Shown piece after piece: positions 1 to 11,529 of a stretch of DNA of 64,000 nt. The stretch comes from Apostichopus japonicus (lineage: Eukaryota > Echinodermata > Holothuroidea > Aspidochirotida > Stichopodidae). The stretch spans positions 13,634,501-13,698,500 of the forward strand of contig NC_092562.1 in assembly GCF_037975245.1 (NCBI RefSeq), in the 5' to 3' direction. Numbering within the stretch: position 1 is the stretch's first letter; each line of letters starts with the position of its first letter. Both the position numbers and the translations under genes were made by a program. The notes below the pieces were generated by a model. That model did not search any database and was not told the origin of the DNA. It saw nothing but the letters and a program-made list of their open reading frames with translations.

Positions 1-278
1 TGGGTATAGTTAAATCATTAAGTGTTGTGACCAGCGGATGGATTTGGGCACCACCCACTCTGTCATAAGAACTATGAAAGTTCAAAACTTATCAACATTA
101 TTTCAAACATTGTCTTTATTATGCTTAAATATGCAGATGCCATTTAAAGCTTTAGATCAGAATTACTGCAGTCAGTATAATAATTCTTGGGGAAAACTTT
201 GCTCTGAAATTGTTCTAAAATTGATGTGGCATAAATCAATTGGTTACTTTTGAAAGAATAGGATCACTTCATTACATG

Positions 279-660
279 CAGTGGCGGAGCGTCCATACAG
301 TCAGGGGGGGCGGATGCCCCCCCTGACGAACTCAAATGGACTGCTGGCGCCCTTTTCAGCTTTTTACCACTTTTTACTTAATCGCGGTTATTGACTTTTT
401 TATTGCGCTCTCAACTACCTATTGACATTTGTCACATTTGGATTCTGTAATTTGGCGATGACACCTATTTATTCTTCGTTTATCTGCAAATTAGCAAGGC
501 CCGGAAAGGGTCATTTCCGGCGATCTAGGGAGTCTCTTTACTCAAAAAATTTCTGTACACTCCGCGCCAACCTGTGGTGGGGATCCGCTTAGATAGTGTC
601 GAAAGCGCCCCTACAGACCATTCACGCCCCTCCTGACCAATACCCCTAGCTCCGCCACTG
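279..660. mobile_element. hAT-like MITE with 12-bp TIRs
   Basis: The element begins CAGTGGCGGAGC and ends GCTCCGCCACTG, perfect inverted 12-mers 382 bp apart. The flanking octamers ATTACATG (271-278) and ATAACATG (661-668) match at 7 of 8 positions, as expected of an aged 8-bp hAT target duplication. There is no coding capacity. An interior module near 500-600 (CTCCGCGCCAACC, TTTCCGG) recurs at 14.3 kb and, inverted, at 52.1-52.2 kb. Confidence 0.8.
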
Positions 661-1004
661 ATAACATGCTAACATTCTAATAATGACAAACCTGGAGTAC
701 TTAAGTTGCTGCATACTCAACATGTGTATCAGTACAAAGAAGGCGACCAAGGCAAGCATCGTCTTAGCTGTTTTGAAAAGGAAAGTTCCTATATCTTATA
801 AGAATTAAGGTGTCATGTGACATGAGAATATTTATTGATTTTGTTTGGTTTTGTTTTAGTATGATAATGGACATATTTCATGAAGAATGTAGTGCACACA
901 AAATGTAAATTAAAGATCTGCCCAAGAACAATTCAGTATTTTTTGATGATTTCATGAAAGTTCTACTACAATTATTTGCCGTTCTCTCTCTTCTTTCTTC
1001 CTAG

Positions 1005-4000
1005 AGTGGATCTCAGAACAGGGTTCGAACTGCACACGCCATATTTGGTATCATAGTGACGATACTTGCCTTTGTCAATGTCGTCATGGCAATATTCAGA
1101 CCTCACCCTGGCGAACCGAGGTAATTCAATTTACAGACTAGGGATCACAATATACTCTGTGTGCACTAAACTCTCATGGGAAAGACAATCTAATCAACAT
1201 CAAGAGTTCTCAATAGGCAGGCCCACGGGCCAAATCTGGTCCGCAAACAATTTCAAACTGACCTTGGGGGGGGGGGGTTATATGCCCACAATCTTGTGCT
1301 ACATCATGATACCCTTAAAGCCTTCACCTTAAAGGCATTGAAAACTCCCCCCAAGCCGCGTGTGGCGCTCTGAAAAAGTTAACTTTCCGTTGCTTGCAAA
1401 TGACGTTTTCTTCTTGTCGCTACAAAATGCAGACTGTAATGAAACGTGATGCATGTCTAATTACCAACGGTAGCAAGCTGTGTGTGTATTTTCTGGGATC
1501 GATGGTGGGGGATAACACTTCCCTTACACCTCATTCAAAACTAGGTCAAATTATCGGCATGAGACGTTTCTTTGTGCGCGTGTCTTCACACCCTTTAAAG
1601 TCATTGAAGACTCGCACCAAACCGCCTGCGGCCATCTGAAAAAGTTAACTTTCTGTTGCTTGCAAGTGACGTTTTTTTTGTGTCGCTACAAAATGCAGAC
1701 AGTAATGAAACGTGATACCTTGTTATCTTTAGCTTGACCTGAGATGTCCATCGCTGTATCGTTTATACACTATGCTCTGCATGGGTATTGACCGCAGCTG
1801 TATGTACTGACTGTACACTAGTGTCTAATTACCGACGGTAGCAAGCTGTGTGTGTATTTTATGGGATCGATGGTGGTGTCTAACACTCCTGATACACCTC
1901 ATTCGAAACTAGTCAGATTACCAGCATTAGACGTTTCTTTTTGCGCGAGTCTTCACACCCTTTAAGCACCTTACAGGCTTATCTTGCACATTGCTCAATC
2001 TAGGTAAAATAAGATTATTATGTTCTGTCTTTGTTTCTTTTCTCCTACAAATGTTTATTTTGTTATTTTTACTCTGAGCCTCGGTAGAAATTTAATTGAG
2101 AGACCCATGATCAACGTAGGTAGATTTTATTCCCGTTCCTATGTATGCAGATAGCATTGCTTACATGTACTGTGTACTATACAGACCATATTACGACACA
2201 CAGTTACACATTATTTGAATGCATATTAGGCAATTACCCCACTTACTTCATATATTAATTTACAACAGTAAATACTGGATTTGCCCATTGTTCACTTTGT
2301 TCACATTGTTGAGGGAGCAGTATTCTAGCAAGTACCAAACATCCTTCGCATATTAACTGACAATAGTATCGCTGGATTTGCCTATTTATCGGATGGGGGA
2401 GGGAGCAGTATACTAGCAAGTACCGCACATCCTTCGCATATTAACTGACAATAGTAACGCTGGATTTGCCCATTTAGCCGATGAGGGGGGTACATATTTA
2501 GGAATCAACGCACAACCTTGATTTATTACTTCACAACTGTTTACATATAACATGCTAGCATTTTGTTGGATTGAAAAGAGATCTCCGTACAGTCTGGTTT
2601 CCTGTCTAACTTAGTTTACTATGAATAGTTCATTGGTTTGCCATTGTCTGCTAAACCATTGTACATCAAGTTTCCTATCGTCTGTATTTTGCTATTCAGC
2701 TTGAACTACTCTTTTATCTGATTTTAACTTGTCTATTGCCTTTCTATGGTTCACTTAACTATCATACATCCAGATTACACTATTGTAAACAATAGACGGA
2801 GTACATCTGCTACACGGTTTGGATTTACACCATTGTGTCTTATATAGTGTACTATTTACATCTATCTGCTGTATATATGCTTATAATATTATGTTGCTAT
2901 TCAATTCAACCTAGTCTTGATATATATTACACATGTGTACTCATGATGTAGTAGTTATTTTAACCAAACAATTTTCCCTCAATTAGTCATGTAACTTTTT
3001 ACACAATTAAAATATACAAACTTTTACCACACTCACAACCTGTTCTACGTGATTTCTGACTGCTTGCTATAACATTTATTATTGTTCAGAAAGTTCATCT
3101 GAATTGTTCTCTTCTTAGCCCATATGAATATCTTTTACGCTGGTTTGTAAATTAAATTATCATGTTACACTTTAATAACTATATATCTCTTCTCACCCTG
3201 TTCACTCACATTCAATACTTGGGCAGTATTAACTCCCAACCAGATTCCCCCCCTCTTTTTATCAAGAGAGTCACTATGATTCTTATATGCACTCTTATAT
3301 GACGGTATGGTACCTCTCGGTGGTAGGTGTAGGCCAGTCTGTTAGGTGTGTGAAAAAACAAAAGAATTATTTTATGATATTGACGGGACAAAAAGAAGCT
3401 AAAATCTGGTTTTGTGCTTATTTGATCAAGTTTTATTGCACATCAGGAAAAGTATAATACACTAGTGCATGTGTTGAGCTTAATGAATAAATCAAGCAAG
3501 GTTTACAACATTCATGTGATCTGCTGATTTTCAATTTTTTAGCTTTAAAAATAGGCTGAAGTCGTTTCAAAAATTTCATTCTATCATATATGTGGCAGTT
3601 GGGCAGATGATGAAAGCCAACTTAATTATATTTCCAGTTCCAGATAATTAAGAGAAAAAGTAAATTCTATTTTGTCTAGGGGGCATTGATATTAAAGACA
3701 GATTCAAATCTCTGAGATTGGTCCGATATACAACCAGACTAGTGTGTTTATCCACTTAGAACAATCAGTCATATTTGACATACTTGTGACAAAAAGCATT
3801 AACTAAAGAAGTTGTCTCAAAATTCCTTTTTTTTAATCTATTGGAATGTACAATCTAATCCCGCTGTTGCTCAATCTCCATTAATGTATGATCCTAAGCA
3901 TCAGGCCACCTAATTTTTACATCCTATCCACACTGGCTTTTTGCACTAGTTGAGCAGTTTTGCTAACATCGATGTTTTTTACTCTCTCCATAAATGTTTG

Positions 4001-7000
4001 GAATCAAAAACATTTATATATTGACTATATATATTGTGAATGCCATTTAATAAAGGTTTTCCAATTTTTGTTATCATTTCCAGGAGAAATTTATACAACT
4101 GGGCTCACTGGGCAGTAGGTACTTCAGCTCACTTGATGGCTTGTAAGTATACCATGATGACGGAAATCTCTTTACCGAGCAAACTAGTCAAAAAACAACT
4201 ATCAAATTTTGTTCATGGATCATTCAGCAATGCACATGAATGTGATATTTTAATAACATTGTGAATATGAAGGCCAATGGCCAGAAGTTACAACTGCTTT
4301 AACACAATGCTGATGCTGATGATCACAGTAGACATAATAATAATAATAATAAATGAGACTAATATAGCGCCAAATCAGTAGACAAAAGCCACTGCTCAAG
4401 GCGCTTTACAAAGAAAACAGATTAATTTACAAAAGAACAAGTGAAAAGATGGGTCTTAAGTAGACTTTTGAATGTAGAAAGTTTAGAGCATGTTCGAATG
4501 TGATCTGGTAAATTGTTCCAGAGATAAGAGCCAGAGTATTCGAAGCTTCTGTAACCATATGTCTTCAAGCGTGGTTTAGGAACAGTTAAATACAATTTGT
4601 TGGACGAACGAAGTGTGCGGGTTGGAATATATGGCAATAGAAGTTGCGACAGGTATACAGGCTGTTCCAGATGATGAGCACAAAACGTGAGAAGAAGTAG
4701 TTTATATATATATATGTAGTGATATATATGTCAGGGTGATGGTTCAACTGTCAGGAACCCATGATGCTGTCAAATTGTGGTTGTCCAGTGGCAATAATTG
4801 TCATAGAGAGGAAATGTCTGTTTCTGTTTGTTTTCTCCACATCACCTCAGTGAGGTATAAGAGACATTTGTACGGTACTTATCAATAACAATCGAGAGAT
4901 TAAGAAAATAACAAATAAAATATAACTTAAGAACATAGGGAGTAAATAGAAAAGACAAAAGAATGACACACGCTCTTTCAACGTTTTGTGCTGAATAGTT
5001 TGTAAAGGAGAAAGAGGGGGGTGGGGGGGGGGGAGAGGAGGGAGGTAGACTTTAGAATAGTCTCAATATCAAACATGGCACCAGAGACTACTTCCTTAAG
5101 AGACAAAAGATTTTAGAATTTTACTACAAAATTTACTTAGGTTTACAAGGACACATGTACCCGATGATTGTAACAAATGCTTCATTTCAATAGAACTGGA
5201 TTTGTTCCTAAAATATGGTCTCAAGAACTCAATCCTATCATCTGAAAAGTAAGGACAAACAAAAATGTAATGAAATTTGTGATTACCAGAGTGGTAGAGA
5301 TCTGCCTGCAAGCCAATAGTGACTGTTATGCTGGACAGAAGAAGTCAGGAGGATTAAGCTCCAGTACTCTGAGATGATCGAAGAAGTGTCAAACATCTCA
5401 AATTATCAGAGAGGGCGTTGTAGTCAAGTGGTTAAGGCAGTGGACTTGTGATCTAAGGATCACAGGTTTGAGCCCTGGCCAGATCATTGTACTGTGCTCT
5501 TGGGCAAGGCACTTTTTCTCCATTGCCTCTCTTCACCCAGGTGTATAAATGGGGACTTACGAGGTAACTAGTATATATAGTTGCGTGCGCCGGTTTGTGG
5601 CTGCACCCTATGGGAAGTCCCCCAGGGGACACGTGGCTGTGGTGCACTGTGGTGCCCCAGGAGAGATTGTTTGAATTGTGCACACTTTGGTGTGTAGGTG
5701 TGACAAGTTACCAATGACCTGGGTTAAGTACAGCGCGGCAAGACTTTATTGTAAGCTGCGCTATATAAGGACTGTTAATTATTATTATTATTACATTACA
5801 ATCATAAAATGAATGAAAATTTTTGTTTTCAGAATGCTCTGAGGGGACAAACACTAGTAAATGTTTTGTAAAGAATTTCAGTCCTTGAAGGGGAATCTGT
5901 GTTTGAATTGTTTGAAGTGCTTTGGTGTGTAGGTGTGATAAGTTACCAATGACCAGGGTTAAGTACAGCGCAGCAAGACCTTATTGTAAGTTGCGCTATA
6001 TAAGAACTGTTAATTATTATTATTATTACATTACAATCATAAAAATGAATGAAAATTTTTGTTTTCAGAATGCTCCCAAGGGGACAAACACTAGTAAATG
6101 TATTTTAAATAATTTCAGTCCTTGAAGGGGAGTCTGTTTGAATTGCTTGCAATAGCTCTGTGAAGGACACTGCAGGGAATCATTTCTCCAGTATCATCCC
6201 AAAATACTATACAAAATCATCAAATTGCTATATACAAGTGCAAAGATGTATAGGATTTTTTTCTTTCTTTTTTTACAAAGGGAACATAGTATTTAATATG
6301 AACTTATAAAGTCAGGCACTTTGAAACTGCTACACAAAAGTTTGACACTAAATTAATCCCTGCACTGCATGCAAGAAATCAATATATAGGAAACTTGAAT
6401 ATGTCATAGCGTCATTGGCACAGGCCTACCGTCCCTTCACTCACTCTACCAGGAGCGAACATTAAAACGTGTTAAAAATATATTGAAAGATGATTACCAC
6501 CCAGCAACTGATATTTCAAGTTCCTGCCTTCAGGCAAAAGAATGCATACTTTTAAGGGTTCTAAAAGATTTACTGACAGTTTTCATCCTTCTGCTGTGGA
6601 GGTATTCAATGCGCACCAAAACCGTTAAATAATTTTATACTCCAATATTTTAATATTTTATGTACAATTACATACTTTGTAGACTTTGTATTGGATATGA
6701 GGGCATTTATATATTTTTGTACGCTTTTTTTATTTTTTATTTTTTATATGATTGGCTGAATCTATCTACCTACCTATCTATCTACCTACCTATCTACCTA
6801 CCTACCTATCTGGACAGGAGAAAGATTGTGTATTGTGACCCCTTGAATTCTCTTACGATGGAGTATAGTCACATATATGTGAGAACCAGTAAATAGTGTT
6901 AACCCACATGTCATGAATGTAGATTCCTTCCGTGCCAAACAAAATCAGTTTTGTAGTTTCAGTAGACTTCATGGCTGTGCCTTTCTAGCAACCTGTGAAA

Positions 7001-9470
7001 AACAGACTGCTATCGAGATCATTAACAAAATACTGTGCGGGCAGGCAATGCTCATTGTTGAAATGTAAAATGTACAAACTTATTTTGATGGGAGGTGTAG
7101 ATGAGATGCAGCAAAGGGAGATGTTCTCCTGCTCAATAATGTGGGGTTTACTGAATTCCATTGAGCTTTCAAAACACAATCATCATTGAAATACTACTAA
7201 CTCTCCTCACAAACAGACTATAACATCCCTTTGCATCGATGGCCTCATAGAAGTATATATAATAATATCTCTATAGAGTAACTCTTAATCTGAAGTGGAA
7301 ATGCAGTATTTATAGTGCTCATCAAATTAGCTTTTCTTTTCAAATTTTGTAGTGGCTACTATCTTACTAGGGACAGTCAACCGTCCAGAGCAGGTTGCAA
7401 TCCCTCTTCTACCCACCCTGAGTCGGTACGTGGTTTGGATTGTGGCTGCGTTTATTACTTTCCATGTGGTTTTGTGGATCATCTTGACCTTGTATAAAGT
7501 CAAACAAAATTCCGAAGGTAAGTCTTTTTTCTTCCATAGTTTCAAAAGCACCAGAGTCATTCCATCGGCAATTGTGAAAGTTTTGCGATAACTAATCCGT
7601 ACGTGTGTGAACGGGCTATACTTGGAAATTAAGGTGAACATTTTGTTCCCAGGAAATGATATTGACCCCCCTCCTCCCCCCTCCCCTTTTTACTCCTGCC
7701 ACGTTGACATAGGTTGGTCAGTATCTTCTCTGTATGTTTAAATGGAGGGTTGGCATCTTGAGGACCTCTGAGTACTTTGGTAGCTCTATGCTACAGGGAT
7801 GAATGCTCAAGTTTAGAGCACCTCGTTTAGATAAACAAGTATTTTGTTCGAGATTAAACTCCAATGCCAAGAAACATGAAGTTAACCATAGAAGTCTCAT
7901 TATTCATCACTTTATAGTGCAACGTACATGATGCTTTTCTGGTAAAATTTCAGGCTATGAAACTATTCAATGACTTTGGGGTGCCTTTATCTGGGAGCCA
8001 TGAATAAACATTAGTTTGTGGTTGTAAGCAATCGCAGCTTAAAGACAGTTTGAGCTTCCTCTACGAACAAGAGGCAAAAAGAGAGATCAAATTGAAATTG
8101 TACAAGGCCTATTCCACATGTGAAGATAATTCTGGGACAACTAGTACATAAAATCCAGCAAATATTTCTGGGGACAACTTTAATCCGGGGTGGTAAATGA
8201 AAATCCGGGGGAGTCATGATAACGTATCGGTATTGACTAATGCAAATGATAGTTTATATGAGCATTTTAGACATTCATTAAATAATTTATTCTACATTTC
8301 TCAAGCAGGGTCACAAAATCTTCACAATTTTTTTATAATCTACAGTAACAGTGAATATCTTGAAAATGGAAAATTGCCCCTTGCTCATTTTTTTTAAAAA
8401 CTCCTGGACTATGACATAAAGACACTCAAATTCAGCCTAGAGTGGGCCTTCAAATTTAAATGTACAAACAAAAGTAGAAGGGGTGAGGGGAATGTGGGGG
8501 GTGGGGGGGGGGTTGAGATGACCAAAATCACTTGAAGCATGTACAAACATATAACCAAGAGTGAACAATTTCTTTTAACTGTTTATTTCTCTTTTCTTTT
8601 CTGCAAACACAGAACAGAGCAATGATATTCCTATGAATGGAGGTGACAATGGTGTGCCACCTCCTTCAACTTCTGAGGCAAAACAGGTAAGCCCTCCGAC
8701 AAATCAGATCACTGAATATTGATGGAATGTGGCATAATCAGGCATTTTTGGGTTGGATTGGGAGAGATGGGAAGTGTTGGAGAGGGAAGGGTACGGAAGA
8801 AGAATTTGTATAAAAAATAATTATGTCTTATTATCTTTACACGAAGGATGAGCAAATTAAGGTAAAAAAAAGACAGTTTTTCAAGAGATTTGATTTTTTT
8901 TTTAATGTACAGAACTAGTATTCCATTTATTTAACCCTTTGTAAATCGTATCTCATACATCACAATACATTTAAGTCTTAACAGCAATGGAAATCATAAG
9001 CACGAAAGAATATATGCCCTCTCCCCTACCCCTTCCCCCTCGGCTTACCCCTCCTCCCTCACACACACTCTACCCCTCACTCTACACCTGGCCTGTTTGA
9101 AATCTTAAAGAGCTTGGCAACTGCCATACAGTTTGATAGCTATGACATGTGAACAACATTGGATAAATTAATTAAATTCAGTGGTGGCACAAGCATTATG
9201 GCACCCCTTCTCCCCACCGCCCCCCCCCCCACACCCCCTCCTCCAAATTGTAATGTTACCTAATTGTTACTGAAAATTAAATACACAAAGATAAAGCAAG
9301 TTGCTTTAATGTATGTCTTTGGCTTTTATTTAACACTGTTCATGTTTGTTGTTGCTTTTTTCCCTCTTCCCCAGATATCACCAATGATGATGAGCCTCTA
9401 CTGGGTGTACGCTAGTGTCACCATCCTAATCACTTTGGTGATTATCATCTTAATATTCATTGAACAATAA
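1005..9470 (+). CDS. FRRS1-like ferric-chelate reductase, 3' part (5 coding exons)
   Basis: The last five coding exons of a DOMON/cytochrome b561 membrane reductase, which moves electrons across a membrane through heme to ferric iron; earlier exons lie before the window. Exons: 1005-1120 (an alternative in-frame acceptor gives a 1017 start), 4084-4142, 7353-7517, 8613-8686 and 9375-9470, all with GT-AG borders and continuous phases (2, 1, 1, 0), giving 169 residues and a TAA stop. Visible motifs are RTAHAIFG (helix with a candidate heme histidine), FRPHPGEP, NWAHWAVG (second candidate heme histidine) and a hydrophobic helix ending in KVKQ. A Pro/Ser/Thr-rich linker follows, then a final membrane helix ending IFIEQ. 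It parallels the minus-strand gene at 22.1-34.6 kb exon for exon. AATAAA at 9466-9471 overlaps the stop codon. The family call is firm. The substrate (ferric chelates or another acceptor) is inferred from family knowledge. Confidence 0.88.
1333..1594 (+). mobile_element. TTAA-flanked MITE copy A (internally deleted)
   Basis: First of three copies of one element. It is bounded by TTAA at 1329-1332 and at 1595-1598. Start AGGCATTGAAAACT and end GTCTTCACACCCT are imperfect inverted repeats. Compared with copies B and C it lacks about 100 bp between the ACGTGAT and GTCTAATTACC stretches. The right TTAA is shared with copy B, so A and B sit in tandem. It has no coding capacity. TTAA target use suggests mobilisation by a piggyBac-type transposase (inference). 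Confidence 0.75.
1599..1961 (+). mobile_element. TTAA-flanked MITE copy B
   Basis: A 363-bp copy directly abutting copy A across the shared TTAA (1595-1598) and closed by TTAA at 1962-1965. The left terminus reads AGTCATTGAAGACTCGC. The right terminus, reverse-complemented, reads AGGGTGTGAAGACTCGC: a 17-bp TIR with few mismatches. The interior carries CATCTGAAAAAGTTAACTTT and TTACCGACGGTAGCAAGCTG, both nearly identical in copy C. Confidence 0.8.
2270..2492. repeat. 88-bp tandem repeat, about 2.4 units
   Basis: GAGGGAGCAGTATNCTAGCA occurs at 2311 and 2399, an 88-bp period. The shared unit continues through CATCCTTCGCATATTAACTG and GCTGGATTTGCC. A partial third unit precedes it near 2270-2310. 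It lies in the intron between the first two visible FRRS1-like exons. Confidence 0.8.
4330..4640 (-). mobile_element. CR1/L2-like LINE, 3'-end fragment
   Basis: The minus strand encodes a 71-aa segment with YLTVPKPRLKTYGYRSFEYS, LWNNLPDHIR and FKSLLKTHLF, the conserved block after the reverse-transcriptase domain of CR1/L2-type LINEs. The stop is followed by a 3' tail with AAAGCGCCTTGAGCAGTG and GGCGCTATATTAG, ending in (ATT)n. Only the 3' end is present, a typical 5'-truncated insertion. Confidence 0.85.
5410..5800 (+). mobile_element. tRNA-derived SINE with (ATT)n tail (family A)
   Basis: The head is tRNA-like: box A TAGTCAAGTGGTTAAGGCAG and box B GGTTTGAGCCC, with an anticodon-arm-like GTGATCTAAGGATCAC between. 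A body follows with CTTGGGCAAGGCAC and ACCCAGGTGTATAAATGGGG, then a 3' end CAGCGCGGCAAGACTTTATT and GCGCTATATAAGGACTG, ending in (ATT)n. It is about 390 bp. The 3' end resembles the tail of the LINE at 39.8 kb. Confidence 0.85.
5669..6135 (+). repeat. Tandem duplication of SINE 3' end plus flank (235-bp period)
   Basis: TTTGGTGTGTAGGTGTGA occurs at 5686 and again at 5921. The duplicated block includes the last third of the SINE, its ATT tail and about 130 bp of flank (including TTTTTGTTTTCAGAATGCTC and CAGTCCTTGAAGGGGA). The copies differ at scattered positions, so the duplication is not recent. Confidence 0.85.
6761..6811 (+). repeat. (TACC/TATC)n microsatellite
   Basis: About 50 bp of interleaved TACC and TATC tetranucleotides in an FRRS1-like intron. 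No other function is seen. Confidence 0.9.
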
Positions 9471-10400
9471 AAAACATGCAGCAGGGTCAAGAGGCTGTCT
9501 TACATAGACTAAAATACCCAACATTCCCTGTCAAGTCTGGAGTCGTAATACACCAGAGTAGTCAGGACACAGAGTTACTGCTACATATCCAAACGCATGG
9601 AAACATGCTTTGCAAACATTTCTTAAAAAGTTATCTGTGTTGCCTACAATTTTCAATATAAATGATGCTTAAAAGATGCTTAAAAGATGTTTAAAGATGC
9701 TTAAAAGAGTAGTTTCCTAGAGATTGAGATCATGGGAGTCATATTGAGACAGATTAAACTAGACGGACAATTTTTAGGAACATCTCAAAGAGGAATGATG
9801 TATCGAAAAAGTGGCTTTCAGATGATTGAAGTTTATAACATGGGTGACCACTATTGGACTTTCTAGCATATTTGGATGAAATAGTGGGATAACCTTAAAG
9901 AGATAAAAAAAATATGTATATATCAAAATGAGCGAAGAGTCTTGGGAAGTTGATGGATGGTGACGTGTACTAATTGATGTTGTAAGTACTATATTTTAAT
10001 ATATCTAACCTTGATTCTGAAACAGACATGTTTTAAAATTGCTGTAAACCTATGGGTCTTTATATGTCAAATACTTTGTAATATCTTTTCACACCTGAGT
10101 CCCAGAAACCTCATGAGTAAGTTGCCGATGCCAGACACGTTCCTGTTTCCGTGGGCTTTATAAAGTGGCCGACGGCTGGTTATACAGAGAATGGTCTTTA
10201 CAGGCCAAATGTAGCTTCAGTTTTGGTAAAGTTATAAAGTATGATGGAAGTTGTTATTTTAACAAAATACAACATATATGCAATAATAGTTCAAAGGAGC
10301 TTTCAAAATGGATTGTAAGGATGTACATTGGGTTTTTTAGTATTTTCCCAAGGGGTAGGAAACCATCAGAGGCTCACTTAAGACCCTATCGACACTAGCT
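9471..10400. other. Intergenic, probable 3' UTR of the plus-strand gene
   Basis: This follows the TAA of the FRRS1-like gene. Short direct repeats of AAGATGCTTAAA occur at 9663-9705. No protein or RNA gene is recognised, and the cleavage site cannot be placed with confidence. Confidence 0.4.
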
Positions 10401-10408
10401 CATATTAA

Positions 10409-10776
10409 AGGCATTGAAGACTTGCCCCAAACCGTGTGCGGCCATCTGAAAAAGTTCACTTTCTGTTGCTTGCAAGTGACGTTTTGTTTGTGTCGCTACA
10501 AAATGCAGACAGTAATGAAACGTGATACCTTGTTATCTTTAGCTGGACCTGAGATGTCCATTGCTCTATTGTTTGTACACTGTGCTGTGGGTGTATTGAC
10601 CGCAGCTGTACAGTATGTACTGACTGTACACTAGTGTCTAATTACCGACGGTAGCAAGCTGTGTGTGTATCTTCTGGGATAGATGGTGGGTGTCTAACAC
10701 TTCTGTTACACCTCATTCGAAACTAGGTCAGATTACCGGCTTTAGACGTTTCTTTTTGCGCGAGTCTTCACACCCT
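10409..10776 (+). mobile_element. TTAA-flanked MITE copy C
   Basis: A 368-bp full-length copy about 8.4 kb from copy B and highly similar to it. It is bounded by TTAA at 10405-10408 and 10777-10780. Termini AGGCATTGAAGACTTGC and (reverse-complemented) AGGGTGTGAAGACTCGC form the TIR. The small open frames inside are chance frames shared by copies only where sequence is shared. It belongs to the same family as the tandem pair at 1.3-2.0 kb. Confidence 0.8.
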
Positions 10777-11022
10777 TTAAGCCTTCTCTTTTCGATAAGT
10801 GTCCAGAGAATTGCAAAGCAGTTGAGTAATTGCAGTACCATTCCTGCTCCAGAAACCACCATCTGTGGTCGACATCCAACAGACGAGACTGTACCTCAGC
10901 ATCTGAACACTTAATCACCTCATTCATACCTCATTCATCATCAATGCAGCTATGGTTTCTGTTTCTGTTAAAAACCCCTCTCTGGTATCACGACGAGGAT
11001 GTCGGTATGCAGCGCAGCAGTG

Positions 11023-11529
11023 CTAGTACCATTGCGTGGGCAATCTAGTTTTAAACACCTCAAGACTAGGGCTCTCCTTAACGACCGAGGATTGTGTATT
11101 CCAGTCTTTTATAGTCCTAGGATAGAAGCTATACTGAAAAGCACAATGATTATGTGGAATTTGAGTATAGCAGCCACGTCTCCCTAGTTTCAAGAAGGGA
11201 TTAGTCTCGTTTGGGACTGCAACTAGGCCATTAATAATTTGATAGAAAAGCATGAGTCTGGCCCTTTTCCTTCTTTCTATGAGGGGTTCCCATTTCAAAG
11301 TCTTTAAGATCTCAGTGACACTGGATTGCCTACGGGAATCACGAGTGGTGATCAAAGTTCTTTCGAAATAACCAAACACCAATTCACAAACCAGAAATAC
11401 CAAATCCATGAACGATCTCCACTCAGCAACACTGCAAAACGGATGGCAGTTTTGATTAGGGTGAAGGGAATCTGGTTCCTGCATGGACGGTGAGGCTTTG
11501 AACCAGAAAACTAAGTTTAGGATGGACAC
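11023..11529 (-). mobile_element. Non-LTR retrotransposon C-terminal fragment
   Basis: A 168-codon open stretch on the minus strand. The part from about 11380 down to 11030 encodes SSVTEILKTLKWEPLIERRK, ARLMLFYQIINGLVAVP and SFYPRTIKDWN, the conserved segment at the end of jockey/CR1-type reverse transcriptases. The typical LP after the KDWN motif is altered. The upstream half of the frame is less recognisable. It is a 5'-truncated, decayed copy unrelated in tail to the 4.3-kb fragment. Confidence 0.8.

Noticed and set aside
5412-5480. Apparent tRNA gene
   Set aside because: The tRNA-like head continues into a SINE body and ATT tail, and its arms are degraded.
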